Positions 1 to 8,272 of a stretch of 64,000 bases of DNA are shown one piece after another. The stretch covers positions 1-64,000 of the IMG/VR virus record IMGVR_UViG_3300031221_000001; one strand, given 5' to 3'. Origin of the DNA: a virus. A program made the position numbers and the translations under genes. Within the stretch, counting starts at the first letter, position 1. Each line of letters begins with the position of its first letter. The notes beneath the pieces are model-generated. The model had not been told where the DNA came from, made no database searches, and was given only the letters and a program-made list of their open reading frames with translations.

Positions 1-5
1 GTATA

Positions 6-809
6 ATGAGTAAAGAACAAAAGTTACTAGACAAAATTAAAAAGCTACTTGCATTAGGAAACGATCTAAGCACAACTCAGCAAGAAGCACAATCAGCACT
101 TAGAAAAGCAAATCAATTACTACTGCAACACAATCTGACTTTGACGGACGTTGAAGTGAGTAGTATTCAATCTGATATTGTAGAAACAGATAAATCTAAA
201 CTTGCGTTTGGATCCATCAGAGAAGAAGGTCAATGGGAAGCTAATTTACTCAACGTCCTTTGCTATTACAATCTATGTCACAGCATTAAGCATGTGACAA
301 TATACTCCAGTAAAGGATCGCTGTCAATTATAGGCAAAAAGCATAATGTGGAGATCGTAACTTATTTGTTTGACGTTGCACGACAAATGTTTAGATCATT
401 AAGTAAGCAAGAGTACAATAAACACAGAAAACAAGTACTTGAGCAATTTACACCTGAAGGATTGAGTGAGAGAGATTGTTTGAAACAAAAGCATTTAGGA
501 TATCGTATGCCTTGGATACGATCATATCTCAAAGGATGCGTGTTTGGACTAAGCGCTAAATTGAAGTTGGAGAAGAAATCGGTCGAGAAAGATATCAGTG
601 GAGATAAGTATGCAGTAATGTGCACCAACACTAGTGTAGCGATTGAAAACTTTAAAAAACAGCAGTATAGTAACTTGAAAAAGGGTAGAGTTGTAGGCAA
701 AATAAAAGATGATCACGGTGCATATACTAAGGGACTGATTGCTGGAAGAAATAGCAATCTATCTAAAGCAATATCGTCAAGAGAAACTACTGCAAAACAA
801 TTATCGTAA
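6..809 (+). CDS. DUF2786-family phage protein
   Basis: The N-terminus (residues 1-45) has the DUF2786 pattern: a charged LLDKIKKLLALG helix followed by a second helix with QEAQSALRKANQLLLQHNL. A middle segment with FDVARQMFRSLSKQEYNKHR and a basic C-terminus follow, as in phage members that carry a second domain after DUF2786. The molecular function of the family is unknown. The start is the ATG at 6, and earlier sequence is outside the window. The stop overlaps the next start (TAATG), so the two genes are probably translated together. It lies at the head of an early-type cluster. Confidence 0.75.
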   Translation: MSKEQKLLDKIKKLLALGNDLSTTQQEAQSALRKANQLLLQHNLTLTDVEVSSIQSDIVETDKSKLAFGSIREEGQWEANLLNVLCYYNLCHSIKHVTIYSSKGSLSIIGKKHNVEIVTYLFDVARQMFRSLSKQEYNKHRKQVLEQFTPEGLSERDCLKQKHLGYRMPWIRSYLKGCVFGLSAKLKLEKKSVEKDISGDKYAVMCTNTSVAIENFKKQQYSNLKKGRVVGKIKDDHGAYTKGLIAGRNSNLSKAISSRETTAKQLS

Positions 810-1237
810 TGAAAAAACTGTTAAACAGACTGTATAAGTGGATGTACAAATTCTCATCAGTCAAATTAGGAATCACAGAAGAGTCTCTAACAAGCACAAC
901 AACCAAAGGTCTACACATCAATCAGTACGCAGTTAGAGTGCATCTAAATGCTCAAGATGCAGGAATCTTGCAATCGGAATCTCTTGGATTTGGACCTTTA
1001 GTAGAGTTAGCAAACCGATGTAGTCCTGCAGAAGCTGTGAGGGAGTGGAAAGATAACGTTCAACAAGTTCATTCAGTAGCATCGGTTGTTGACAGAATGA
1101 ATCGTGAATTTGTTGAAAAACTGACTAGTAGCCATAAAACGATTGCACAGCTAGCAGATTGGGAGATTGAGCAATCGATGATGGGAGAACCTACAGCAGT
1201 AATATATAAACTACTAACAGTCAAACCAAAGAAGTAG
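809..1237 (+). CDS. hypothetical protein, 142 aa
   Basis: I do not recognise this protein. It has a basic, aromatic N-terminus (MKKLLNRLYKWMYKF) without a clear membrane helix, then mixed alpha/beta sequence, and ends in a Lys-rich tail. The start overlaps the previous stop by one base, and the next gene begins two bases after its stop. It therefore belongs to the same operon as the DUF2786 and macro-domain genes. Confidence 0.6.
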   Translation: MKKLLNRLYKWMYKFSSVKLGITEESLTSTTTKGLHINQYAVRVHLNAQDAGILQSESLGFGPLVELANRCSPAEAVREWKDNVQQVHSVASVVDRMNREFVEKLTSSHKTIAQLADWEIEQSMMGEPTAVIYKLLTVKPKK

Positions 1238-1238
1238 T

Positions 1239-1697
1239 ATGGCAAAGAAACACGAGTACATAGAAAAGAACGGAAACTTAATTGATATGTTTAGTCAAGG
1301 AGAATTTGATGCAATTGCACACGGATGCAATTGCTTCAATAGAATGGGAGCAGGATTGGCTGCTCAAATTTCAATTAGGTATAGAGAGGCTATGGACGCT
1401 GATAACTTAACGACCTCAGGAGATTTACTTAAACTTGGATCATTGACATTAGCAGCAACAGATGATGGTGTGATATACAATCTTTACACGCAATATCAAG
1501 GAGGAAAGCACTTAGACTACGACGCATTGACGTTATCATTGAGAAAAATGTCAAAAATGATAAAAGGAAAGGACTGGACTATTGGGTTTCCGCAAATTGG
1601 AGCAGGTATTGCTGGAGGCAATTGGAATAAGATTAAAAGAATTATACTGAGAGAGTTTGCTGGCGAAAAAATTGTGTTCGTTTATTTCAAAAAATAA
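1239..1697 (+). CDS. macro-domain protein (ADP-ribose binding or hydrolysis)
   Basis: Three macro-domain signatures are visible in order. HGCNCFNRMGAGLA (about residues 28-41) is the adenosine/diphosphate-binding loop, NLYTQYQGG lies in the middle, and GFPQIGAGIAGGNW is the glycine-rich phosphate loop near residue 117. The length of 152 aa fits a single-domain Poa1p/ALC1-type macro protein that binds or removes ADP-ribose or ADP-ribose-1''-phosphate. In a phage this could reverse host ADP-ribosylation or handle NAD-derived signals made by defence systems; that role is inference. It is the last gene of the first operon and is followed by a promoter. Confidence 0.85.
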   Translation: MAKKHEYIEKNGNLIDMFSQGEFDAIAHGCNCFNRMGAGLAAQISIRYREAMDADNLTTSGDLLKLGSLTLAATDDGVIYNLYTQYQGGKHLDYDALTLSLRKMSKMIKGKDWTIGFPQIGAGIAGGNWNKIKRIILREFAGEKIVFVYFKK

Positions 1698-1710
1698 TAG
1701 GTCCAAAAGG

Positions 1711-1741
1711 TTGCTATAAAGATAACGGTTAGGTATCTTTA
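1711..1741 (+). promoter_or_regulatory. dyad-type phage promoter P1
   Basis: TTGC at 1711, three bases, AAAGATA at 1718-1724, nine bases, then TATCTTTA at 1734-1741. TTG plus TAnnTTT matches the Bacteroidota -33/-7 promoter. The AAAGATA/TATCTTT arms form an inverted repeat found with the same spacing in other promoters of this window. It drives the 63-aa gene and the rIIA-like gene. Confidence 0.8.
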
Positions 1742-1766
1742 TGATATAATCTAAAACATCAATATC

Positions 1767-1958
1767 ATGTACAAGTCAGTATTATTACAATCAGTAGATC
1801 AAGCTAAAGAATTCAAAAAACAATTTTCTAAAGTAAATGATCACAAAACTTTCAGACAAGGAAAAGTGATCAACATCAAACTTGATAAAAATATATCAGA
1901 AAACTTTACAATCATATGTGATGTAAGAGATCAAATAATTCAAACGTTAACAAAATAA
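1767..1958 (+). CDS. small hypothetical protein, 63 aa
   Basis: First gene after promoter P1, eleven bases upstream of the rIIA-like gene. The protein is basic and soluble, with no membrane segment or recognisable motif. Its leader has an AT-rich sequence and no Shine-Dalgarno. Being the first gene in front of rIIA it is probably expressed early, but no function can be assigned. Confidence 0.55.
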   Translation: MYKSVLLQSVDQAKEFKKQFSKVNDHKTFRQGKVINIKLDKNISENFTIICDVRDQIIQTLTK

Positions 1959-1969
1959 AGATAGGTATT

Positions 1970-4183
1970 ATGGAACTTAATCAAACCACATTTAAAGACT
2001 CGGTATTTGGAGCAGAATCGGAAATGAGCTTTTCGATTGACGACAACAATTCAATCATTTTTGACATTCTTAGAGACAAAATGTATTCGAATAAAATAGG
2101 ATCATTATGTAGAGAAGTTGCATCGAATTCAAGAGATGCGAATAGAGAAGCTGGAATGAACGATACTCCAATTGAGATCGAAATAATTAACCCAGATAAA
2201 CTTGCATTTATCAGCGATATGTGTGTAGTTTTTAGAGATTATGGTATAGGAATTACTCCTGATCGTATGATGAATGTGTTCGTTAAGTATGCGTCGTCAA
2301 CTAAGAGAAGTTCAAATGCTCAAACAGGAGGATTTGGCCTTGGAGCTAAGACACCATTTGCATACACTGACACTTTCAGCGTAGTTACTATATGTGACTA
2401 CGAGGGTTCTCGTAAAAAATACACATACACTGCAATGATCGATAGCAGTAGAAAGGGCAAAATGATACTGTTCGATTGTGAAGAAACTGATCAATCTACA
2501 GGAACGCAAATCATTGTTCCAATTCAAGAAAAAGATAGAGGTACATTTGAAAGAGAATGTCTATACAGTACATGTTTGTGGGAAGTACAGCCAAAGATGA
2601 TTAATTTCAATATCAATCAGTACGTGATTGATAAGATAATTGACCAGCCTACTTTCAGTATTGTTAAAGATGATGATGATGAATGCAGACTTGGTGATGA
2701 AGGATATTTCGTTAACATAGATGGGATTTGCTACAAAATTGACAGAGGAGCATTAAAGATTCGAGATCAAGGAATAAATGACGGATACAAGGTGATTGCA
2801 AAGTTTAATGTCGGTGAACTAACTATATCGGCCAATAGAGAAGCTTTGCAGTACGACGAACAGACTAGTGAAAAGATAAAGGCTACTTTCAATGATGCGA
2901 AACATCACTTGTTGGATCTATTGAGTGAGCAAATATCGTCGAGTCAGACTTATTTAGCTGCATGTGAAGCCTTGAGCTCGATAATTGGAAAGCGAGGAAA
3001 CAGTATAGAAGAAGGTAGAGACGATCTTAAAGTAATTTCATCAGCAATTGGAGATCGGCATTCATCAACAATTCTAGGAGAAATAGACAGCGAACAAGTT
3101 AAAAGCAGAATCAAGTGGAACGGAAGATCGTTAACGAATAGATTAGTGCTAAATGCACACTCAATAGCCTATGTTAGAGAGCCTTTAAATGAAAAAGTTA
3201 ATTATGATACATTAACAAACAACCACATAAATCGTTTACTAACAGACTCTCCAATATATTACTTGGACACTAGAAAGAACGTTCGAAGAAACATTACAAT
3301 CTGGAACAATAGACCGAAGAGTCAGAAAGGATTCATATTGATCATTCCTAACAGTAAAGCAACAAGAGATCAATTACTTGATGATGGAATTAAGTTGAGT
3401 GTGGATTATGATATTGATGTCAAAATGTATAGTGACGTTGAGAAAGCAGAAAATAACACAATTAGCGGATCTGCATACACTCCTTCAGAGACAGTAACAA
3501 TAAGAACTCGGACAGACGACTCAGCCTATCTTCACAGAAAGTATGAGTGGAGTACTAGTAGATCAATTGATCTACACAGAGAAAAGATGCAGTTTTGGGA
3601 CGTAAGCAATCAAAAGGCATTAGATGAGAAATTTGCATATTTAGTAGTAGATCAATTGAGCGATACTAGCAGACTAAATACTTCATTAATTAGAGACAAG
3701 ATCAAATTGATTAAATCAATAGATAAAAGAACTGTGGTATTGATCAACAAAACTACACAGAGCAGATACGCAGATAAAATAACCGATTTTGTAGAAGTGT
3801 CAGAAAGAGGAGATCAGTTGATTAAGAAATACAGAAAGCAATTGAATCAAGCGAAGCTTTTCGAGAAGCTAAATGCAATCGTATCTGCAATTCCTGAACT
3901 TATGAGAGAGGAGTTTGTAAAATTATATCCGAAAACTGTTCAAGACTTTGTTCAAAGATCAAGCGAAGGAGAACAACAGGAATTTCCTCTATTAGAGACG
4001 TTAGAGGTTAAATTCGACTTTAAAGGATTGAAAGATAAAATTCAAGCGTCGTTAGACAAGTATCCAATGCTTGAATCTTACGTAGATGCACATTTGAGAG
4101 GGTATCATTGGAGAACGACGCTCCATACGGAAAAGTTGAATCACTCAAAAGTGATAAAAAATTACATTGAGCTTGTAGGATAG
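1970..4183 (+). CDS. rIIA: rIIA-like GHKL-family ATPase
   Basis: The N-terminal half is a GHKL (Hsp90/gyrase/histidine kinase) ATP-binding fold. The N-box is at residues 48-60 (E49, N53, D56), the G1 box DYGIGIT at 90-96, and the G2 box GGFGLGAKTPF at 120-130. The length of 737 aa is close to T4 rIIA (725 aa), and the next gene is an rIIB-like gene, which supports the assignment. In T4 the rII proteins are membrane-associated and protect infection from the lambda rex exclusion system; the biochemical mechanism is unsettled. It is transcribed from P1 with the small gene upstream. Confidence 0.85.
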   Translation: MELNQTTFKDSVFGAESEMSFSIDDNNSIIFDILRDKMYSNKIGSLCREVASNSRDANREAGMNDTPIEIEIINPDKLAFISDMCVVFRDYGIGITPDRMMNVFVKYASSTKRSSNAQTGGFGLGAKTPFAYTDTFSVVTICDYEGSRKKYTYTAMIDSSRKGKMILFDCEETDQSTGTQIIVPIQEKDRGTFERECLYSTCLWEVQPKMINFNINQYVIDKIIDQPTFSIVKDDDDECRLGDEGYFVNIDGICYKIDRGALKIRDQGINDGYKVIAKFNVGELTISANREALQYDEQTSEKIKATFNDAKHHLLDLLSEQISSSQTYLAACEALSSIIGKRGNSIEEGRDDLKVISSAIGDRHSSTILGEIDSEQVKSRIKWNGRSLTNRLVLNAHSIAYVREPLNEKVNYDTLTNNHINRLLTDSPIYYLDTRKNVRRNITIWNNRPKSQKGFILIIPNSKATRDQLLDDGIKLSVDYDIDVKMYSDVEKAENNTISGSAYTPSETVTIRTRTDDSAYLHRKYEWSTSRSIDLHREKMQFWDVSNQKALDEKFAYLVVDQLSDTSRLNTSLIRDKIKLIKSIDKRTVVLINKTTQSRYADKITDFVEVSERGDQLIKKYRKQLNQAKLFEKLNAIVSAIPELMREEFVKLYPKTVQDFVQRSSEGEQQEFPLLETLEVKFDFKGLKDKIQASLDKYPMLESYVDAHLRGYHWRTTLHTEKLNHSKVIKNYIELVG

Positions 4184-4206
4184 AAGATAACATTTAAGTA
4201 TCTTTA
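4173..4206 (+). promoter_or_regulatory. dyad-type phage promoter P2
   Basis: GAAGATA at 4183-4189 and TATCTTTA at 4199-4206 keep the nine-base spacing of the dyad family with one mismatch. The TTG (4173-4175) sits three bases further upstream than usual. It lies in the rIIA-rIIB gap and gives rIIB its own start. The leader TTAAAACACTGTAAA precedes the ATG. Confidence 0.65.
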
Positions 4207-4236
4207 AAAAAACAAATTAATTTAAAACACTGTAAA

Positions 4237-5535
4237 ATGAAAATCAAAGGATTGATTAGTGAAAAAACCGTCGTATTGAAGTACGACGGTCAAGAGATCA
4301 ACATACAGAGATCTCAAGATGAAAAAATATTCCTCAAAATCTCTCAATTACTTATTGATGGAAAACAAGAGGAGTTGATTAGTGAATTCTTAGACATAAA
4401 AGCTAAGATCGAAAATTTCAGCGAAAATACTTTCACAGTTAAAGATCAAAAGATAGTATTGAAGGACGATTCAACAGCTATTCCACAAGCAATTGCTAAA
4501 AAATTACTTGAAATGGAAAAAGAGGGTGAAGACTTTCTTCCACTAATTAGGTTTTGGAAAAAACTGAGAAAAAATCCATCTAAAAATTCTAGAGAACAAT
4601 TGTATGGATTTATGCTTGCGAACGATATAGCACTAACTGTGCTAGGAGATATTGTAGTTGAGAAAGGAGTTCGGCAAAAGTATCAAGGACTTCCAGGAGA
4701 GCTAGTTGATTGCCACTCTAGGTCTGTAGACAATAGTGTAGGAATGATTGTTGAAATGCCTAGAGAAAAAGTCAATGACGATCCTGCACAAACGTGTAGT
4801 TATGGACTTCATGTAGGTGCTCCAAAATATGTGAGACAGTGGTATTCTTCCGACATCATTGTCGATTGCATAGTCAATCCAGTAGATATAGTTTCTGTTC
4901 CTAAAGACTACAATAATACAAAGATGAGAGTGTGTAGATATCAAGTGATGGGATATAGCGATAAATCAAGAAATCCCAAAAGGATTGTCAATCTAAATGA
5001 GTTTCTCAAAACTCCTACAGAAGAGGCTAAAAAAACTATAAATACTCAAATCAAAGCTGATAAAGGATCTTCTCACAAAGCAGACAATGACAAAGTCAAG
5101 TCGGTGAAGCAATCTGTTAATGTAGAACAAAATCCTTACATGAATGAAATTGAAGGAAAGACTGCAAAACAGATCATTGAATATGTATTGCAGAAGACAG
5201 GAGTTAATGTTGAGGGAAGTCTAAAGAACAAATCCTCAATAGTAAACAAAGCTGTTAGAATACTTGAACTGAAGGACACCGACTACAAAGATCAAGATGT
5301 GATTCAAGATCAAAAAGCTCTACCATCTAACTGTCATCCAGTCAAGCAAGTCGAAGATCAAGGAAAGTTTGTTGATTTGACCAAGTACAGTAAGGACAAG
5401 AAGCACAGAAAAGAATTGATCGAATTGATTAAATCTAAGTTCAACGAGCAAGTGAGTAAGTTTGCTCCAACTAAGAGTATAGTTAAGAAGGCAAGAGAAT
5501 TATACACTGAAGCAGGGTACGAAGTTAAAGGATAA
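4237..5535 (+). CDS. rIIB: rIIB-like protein
   Basis: The core of about residues 95-235 matches the rIIB family: LIRFWKKLRKNPSKNSREQL, LYGFMLANDIALTVLGDIV, then DNSVGMIVEMPREKVNDDP and TCSYGLHVGAPKYV. T4 rIIB is 312 aa, and this protein is longer because of a lysine-rich linker and a C-terminal helical extension (about 300-432). It has its own promoter and directly follows the rIIA-like gene, so the pair probably act together at the membrane as in T4-like phages. The Lys-rich tail may bind nucleic acid; that is a guess. Confidence 0.85.
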   Translation: MKIKGLISEKTVVLKYDGQEINIQRSQDEKIFLKISQLLIDGKQEELISEFLDIKAKIENFSENTFTVKDQKIVLKDDSTAIPQAIAKKLLEMEKEGEDFLPLIRFWKKLRKNPSKNSREQLYGFMLANDIALTVLGDIVVEKGVRQKYQGLPGELVDCHSRSVDNSVGMIVEMPREKVNDDPAQTCSYGLHVGAPKYVRQWYSSDIIVDCIVNPVDIVSVPKDYNNTKMRVCRYQVMGYSDKSRNPKRIVNLNEFLKTPTEEAKKTINTQIKADKGSSHKADNDKVKSVKQSVNVEQNPYMNEIEGKTAKQIIEYVLQKTGVNVEGSLKNKSSIVNKAVRILELKDTDYKDQDVIQDQKALPSNCHPVKQVEDQGKFVDLTKYSKDKKHRKELIELIKSKFNEQVSKFAPTKSIVKKARELYTEAGYEVKG

Positions 5536-5543
5536 TAACAACT

Positions 5544-5639
5544 AAGACCGATCTAAAGTCTGATTCCGTGACAAGGATTCTGACCTTGAAGAGAAGATGT
5601 GTTTACAGACGATACATCACATCACACCACATCGGTCTT
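5544..5639 (+). ncRNA. structured RNA element or branched terminator between rIIB and dNMP kinase
   Basis: AAGACCGAT (5544-5552) pairs perfectly with ATCGGTCTT (5631-5639) and encloses about 78 bases. Inside, GATGTG (5596-5601) pairs with CACATC (5618-5623), and a weaker AAGTC/GACCTT helix is possible, giving a multibranch shape. The closing helix runs into TTTCTTTTTC, so it may end transcription like an intrinsic terminator. It could also be a stand-alone small RNA or leader element. No known RNA family was recognised. Confidence 0.45.
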
Positions 5640-5654
5640 TCTTTTTCAAAATAC

Positions 5655-6326
5655 ATGAAAGTAACATTACTGTTGGTTAGCGCCAACACATTCGGAGCAG
5701 GCAAAGACACTGCATGTGACTTAATTGCTAAGTCAATCAAACAATCGACTCAATCAAAATCTACAAAAATATTTTGCTATAGATTTGCAGATAAGCTGAA
5801 AGAGTGGGCACAACAAATGACAGGAATCAAAAGAAAGATTCTACCATTTGAACACTACGATGATATAGTTGTAGACTTCACTCAAGAACAAAAAGAACAG
5901 TACTGCACAATGTGGCAAATGACGTTAGGTCAACTATTGCAGAAGTTTGCTACTGAAGCTTGTCGAGACAATTTCGATGAATTGATTTGGTGCAAATGTT
6001 TAGCTCAAGAAATTAACGATCAGATTAGCGACACCAAACAGTATAGTCCTGATTGTGATAGATTAGTGTTTTTAATTCCAGACTTCAGATTCAACAATGA
6101 AGAGCAATTAATAGATTACGTCACAAGCAGTTGTGTAGTCTATCAACAAACTATGAGAATCGAAAGACCATTAACTGAAATATATCATAACACTAGAGAT
6201 GTTAATCACCGATCAGAGACGGAATTGTCTAAAAAAACAAATTGGACACACGAAGTAGATAACAGCAAAGACATATCATTCTTAGAGGATCAGTGCAAGC
6301 AGATAGCTTTAAAAATCTGTAGATGA
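5655..6326 (+). CDS. deoxynucleoside monophosphate kinase (T4 gp1-like)
   Basis: After the ATG at 5655 the protein begins MKVTLLLVSANTFGAGKDTA, a P-loop with the GKDT variant typical of phage dNMP kinases (T4 gene 1 family). FADKLKEWAQ and the later R/D-rich lid region FLIPDFRF fit the fold. The length of 223 aa is normal. An earlier in-frame start exists upstream, but it would translate through the structured element at 5544-5639, so the internal ATG is preferred. The enzyme phosphorylates dNMPs to dNDPs, linking nucleotide salvage to the reductase and ThyX encoded nearby. Confidence 0.8.
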   Translation: MKVTLLLVSANTFGAGKDTACDLIAKSIKQSTQSKSTKIFCYRFADKLKEWAQQMTGIKRKILPFEHYDDIVVDFTQEQKEQYCTMWQMTLGQLLQKFATEACRDNFDELIWCKCLAQEINDQISDTKQYSPDCDRLVFLIPDFRFNNEEQLIDYVTSSCVVYQQTMRIERPLTEIYHNTRDVNHRSETELSKKTNWTHEVDNSKDISFLEDQCKQIALKICR

Positions 6327-6811
6327 GAGAAATAATCGTATACACAGATGGGAGTGCGAATAATAAAAAGACTGCTAGAGATGGAGGTCTTGGAGTTGTA
6401 ATTCGATACAAAAATGCTAACGGAACTCTATACAAAAAAGACTATTGTGAAGGACAGTTTGTAAACACATCTAGTGCACGAATGGAGATATTGGCTGCAA
6501 TAAGAGCATTGGAGCTGATAAAGCCTACCAGAAAGTATAAAATCAAGATTCATAGCGACAATCAATACGTAGTCAAGACTGTAATGTGTGGATGGTTAGA
6601 AAATTGGCTAGTTACACAACAGAACAAAGCCAATATGGACTTGTGGCACAGATTCAATTCAATCTTCAAATCACATGGAGGATTGCAGAATGTAGAGCTA
6701 ATATGGATTAAAGGACATGCAGGGATTGAGTTAAATGAATTAGCAGATAAGCTAGCAAATCAAGGTAGAAAGAAACAGCAACTAATAACAGATCGTAAAA
6801 ATGAAATATAA
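6323..6811 (+). CDS. rnhA: ribonuclease HI
   Basis: All catalytic carboxylates of RNase HI are visible: D9 in YTDGS, E55 in RMEI, D79 in HSDNQ and D142 in NELADKLA. The KGHAG motif supplies the catalytic-loop histidine. The length of 162 aa is standard. It removes RNA from RNA-DNA hybrids such as lagging-strand primers. The gene overlaps the kinase stop by four bases and the helicase start by eleven, consistent with a replication operon. Confidence 0.93.
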   Translation: MREIIVYTDGSANNKKTARDGGLGVVIRYKNANGTLYKKDYCEGQFVNTSSARMEILAAIRALELIKPTRKYKIKIHSDNQYVVKTVMCGWLENWLVTQQNKANMDLWHRFNSIFKSHGGLQNVELIWIKGHAGIELNELADKLANQGRKKQQLITDRKNEI

Positions 6812-8270
6812 GCCAAGCAAATATCAAAGCGATATTTACCGAGAGTTTCAAGACAACAACACAAACATATTAATCTCTGCTGTGGCTGGAAGTGGTAAGA
6901 CATCCACATTATTAGAGCTACTCAAATTGACACACGTACAGACCACTTTTGTTGCATTTAACAAATCAATACAGCAAGAGATAGAGGCTAAGGTAGGTCA
7001 ACAATCCAATGTGGATGTGATGACGATTCACTCATTAGGAATGAAAGCGTTGATGAGACACTTTAGAAGAAAGTTAGAGGTCAAGTCAAATAAGATATGG
7101 GATTTCACTAACAAGTTGAACAAACAGTGGGATATTCCTAAAAACAAATACGTACAGACAGTACTCACCATTCAAAATCTAGTTGACATATACAGGCTGA
7201 CAATGTGTGAAACCGATGATCGTCTCAGAGAAGTTGCAGATGGTTTAGGAATTGATTATACCAACGACGACATTAGATATTCAATGGAAGTTCTAGCTGA
7301 ATATAAAGTATACAATCAAAATCCAGAAGTGATTGATTTTACTGACATGATCTATATTCCAGCAACCAACAAACAAATAGGACTTACAGTAAGACCTAAA
7401 CTTGTATTCATTGATGAGTGTCAAGATCTCAATGCCTGTCAACACGCATTGATTGATAGAATGATAAAGAAAAACCACTCTAGATTTGTTGCTTGTGGAG
7501 ATCCTTACCAATCGATTTACGGATTTGCAGGAGCAGACAGTAACTCTTTTAATCAGTTTCTAGACAAGCCAAACGTAAAACAAATGCCATTGTCAATATG
7601 TTATAGATGTCCGACGAGAGTTGTGGATAAGGCTAATCAAGTACATAACATAATGGAGCCTTTTGAAGGCAATGAGCCTGGAGAAGTTCGTTTAGGAAAG
7701 CAAACAGAAATTCAAGAAGGAGACATGGTTCTTTGTAGAAATGTTAAGCCTTTAGTAAAAGTGTATTTTAATCTACTTGCGCAAGGGAAGAAGGCTTCGA
7801 TTAGAGGGAAGGATTTAGGAAAAGGATTGATTAAATTGGTTAAGCCATTTGAATATCAATCTGTAGGACATTTAATGGCATCTCTATCGTCCAAGCTGAA
7901 TCAAAAGCGACAAGAATTAATTAAAAGAGAGATAGAAAACCCTTCAAACCACCCCTCATACGTCAACTTGCAGGAAAAGATTGAAGTGATCACGTTTGTA
8001 GGTGAACAATTCGAAAGAGCAAGCCAAATTATTGATTTTTTTGAGAAATTATTTCAAGACAATCAAAAGAAAGGAGTAATGTTATCGACTGTTCATAAAT
8101 CAAAAGGGCTAGAAAGTTCCAATGTGTTCTTATTGGACAGACAACTGATTCCTTCAAAATTTGCAAAGACGCCAGATCAAATTAAGCAAGAGCTAAATCT
8201 GATGTATGTGGCAATTACAAGAAGTCAATCAAAACTAATTTTTATACACTCACAACAAAAAAACAAGTAG
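6801..8270 (+). CDS. superfamily 1 DNA helicase (UvrD/Rep type)
   Basis: Walker A is AVAGSGKTS at about residues 27-35. The Walker B/DEAD-like motif is VFIDECQDL (about 200). Motif III is GDPYQSIYGFAGA, motif V is LSTVHKSKGLE, and motif VI is LNLMYVAITRSQSKL. At 489 aa it is shorter than UvrD, as in phage Dda or RecD-like helicases with reduced accessory domains. It unwinds DNA with 3'-5' polarity if it behaves like the family. It is coupled to RNase HI by an overlap and followed two bases later by the reductase gene. Confidence 0.9.
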   Translation: MKYKPSKYQSDIYREFQDNNTNILISAVAGSGKTSTLLELLKLTHVQTTFVAFNKSIQQEIEAKVGQQSNVDVMTIHSLGMKALMRHFRRKLEVKSNKIWDFTNKLNKQWDIPKNKYVQTVLTIQNLVDIYRLTMCETDDRLREVADGLGIDYTNDDIRYSMEVLAEYKVYNQNPEVIDFTDMIYIPATNKQIGLTVRPKLVFIDECQDLNACQHALIDRMIKKNHSRFVACGDPYQSIYGFAGADSNSFNQFLDKPNVKQMPLSICYRCPTRVVDKANQVHNIMEPFEGNEPGEVRLGKQTEIQEGDMVLCRNVKPLVKVYFNLLAQGKKASIRGKDLGKGLIKLVKPFEYQSVGHLMASLSSKLNQKRQELIKREIENPSNHPSYVNLQEKIEVITFVGEQFERASQIIDFFEKLFQDNQKKGVMLSTVHKSKGLESSNVFLLDRQLIPSKFAKTPDQIKQELNLMYVAITRSQSKLIFIHSQQKNK

Positions 8271-8272
8271 TT

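Noticed and set aside
5568-5654. An upstream start for the dNMP kinase adding 29 residues
   Set aside because: The extra segment would be coded by the structured RNA element and does not look like protein. The P-loop normally begins within a few residues of the start in this family.
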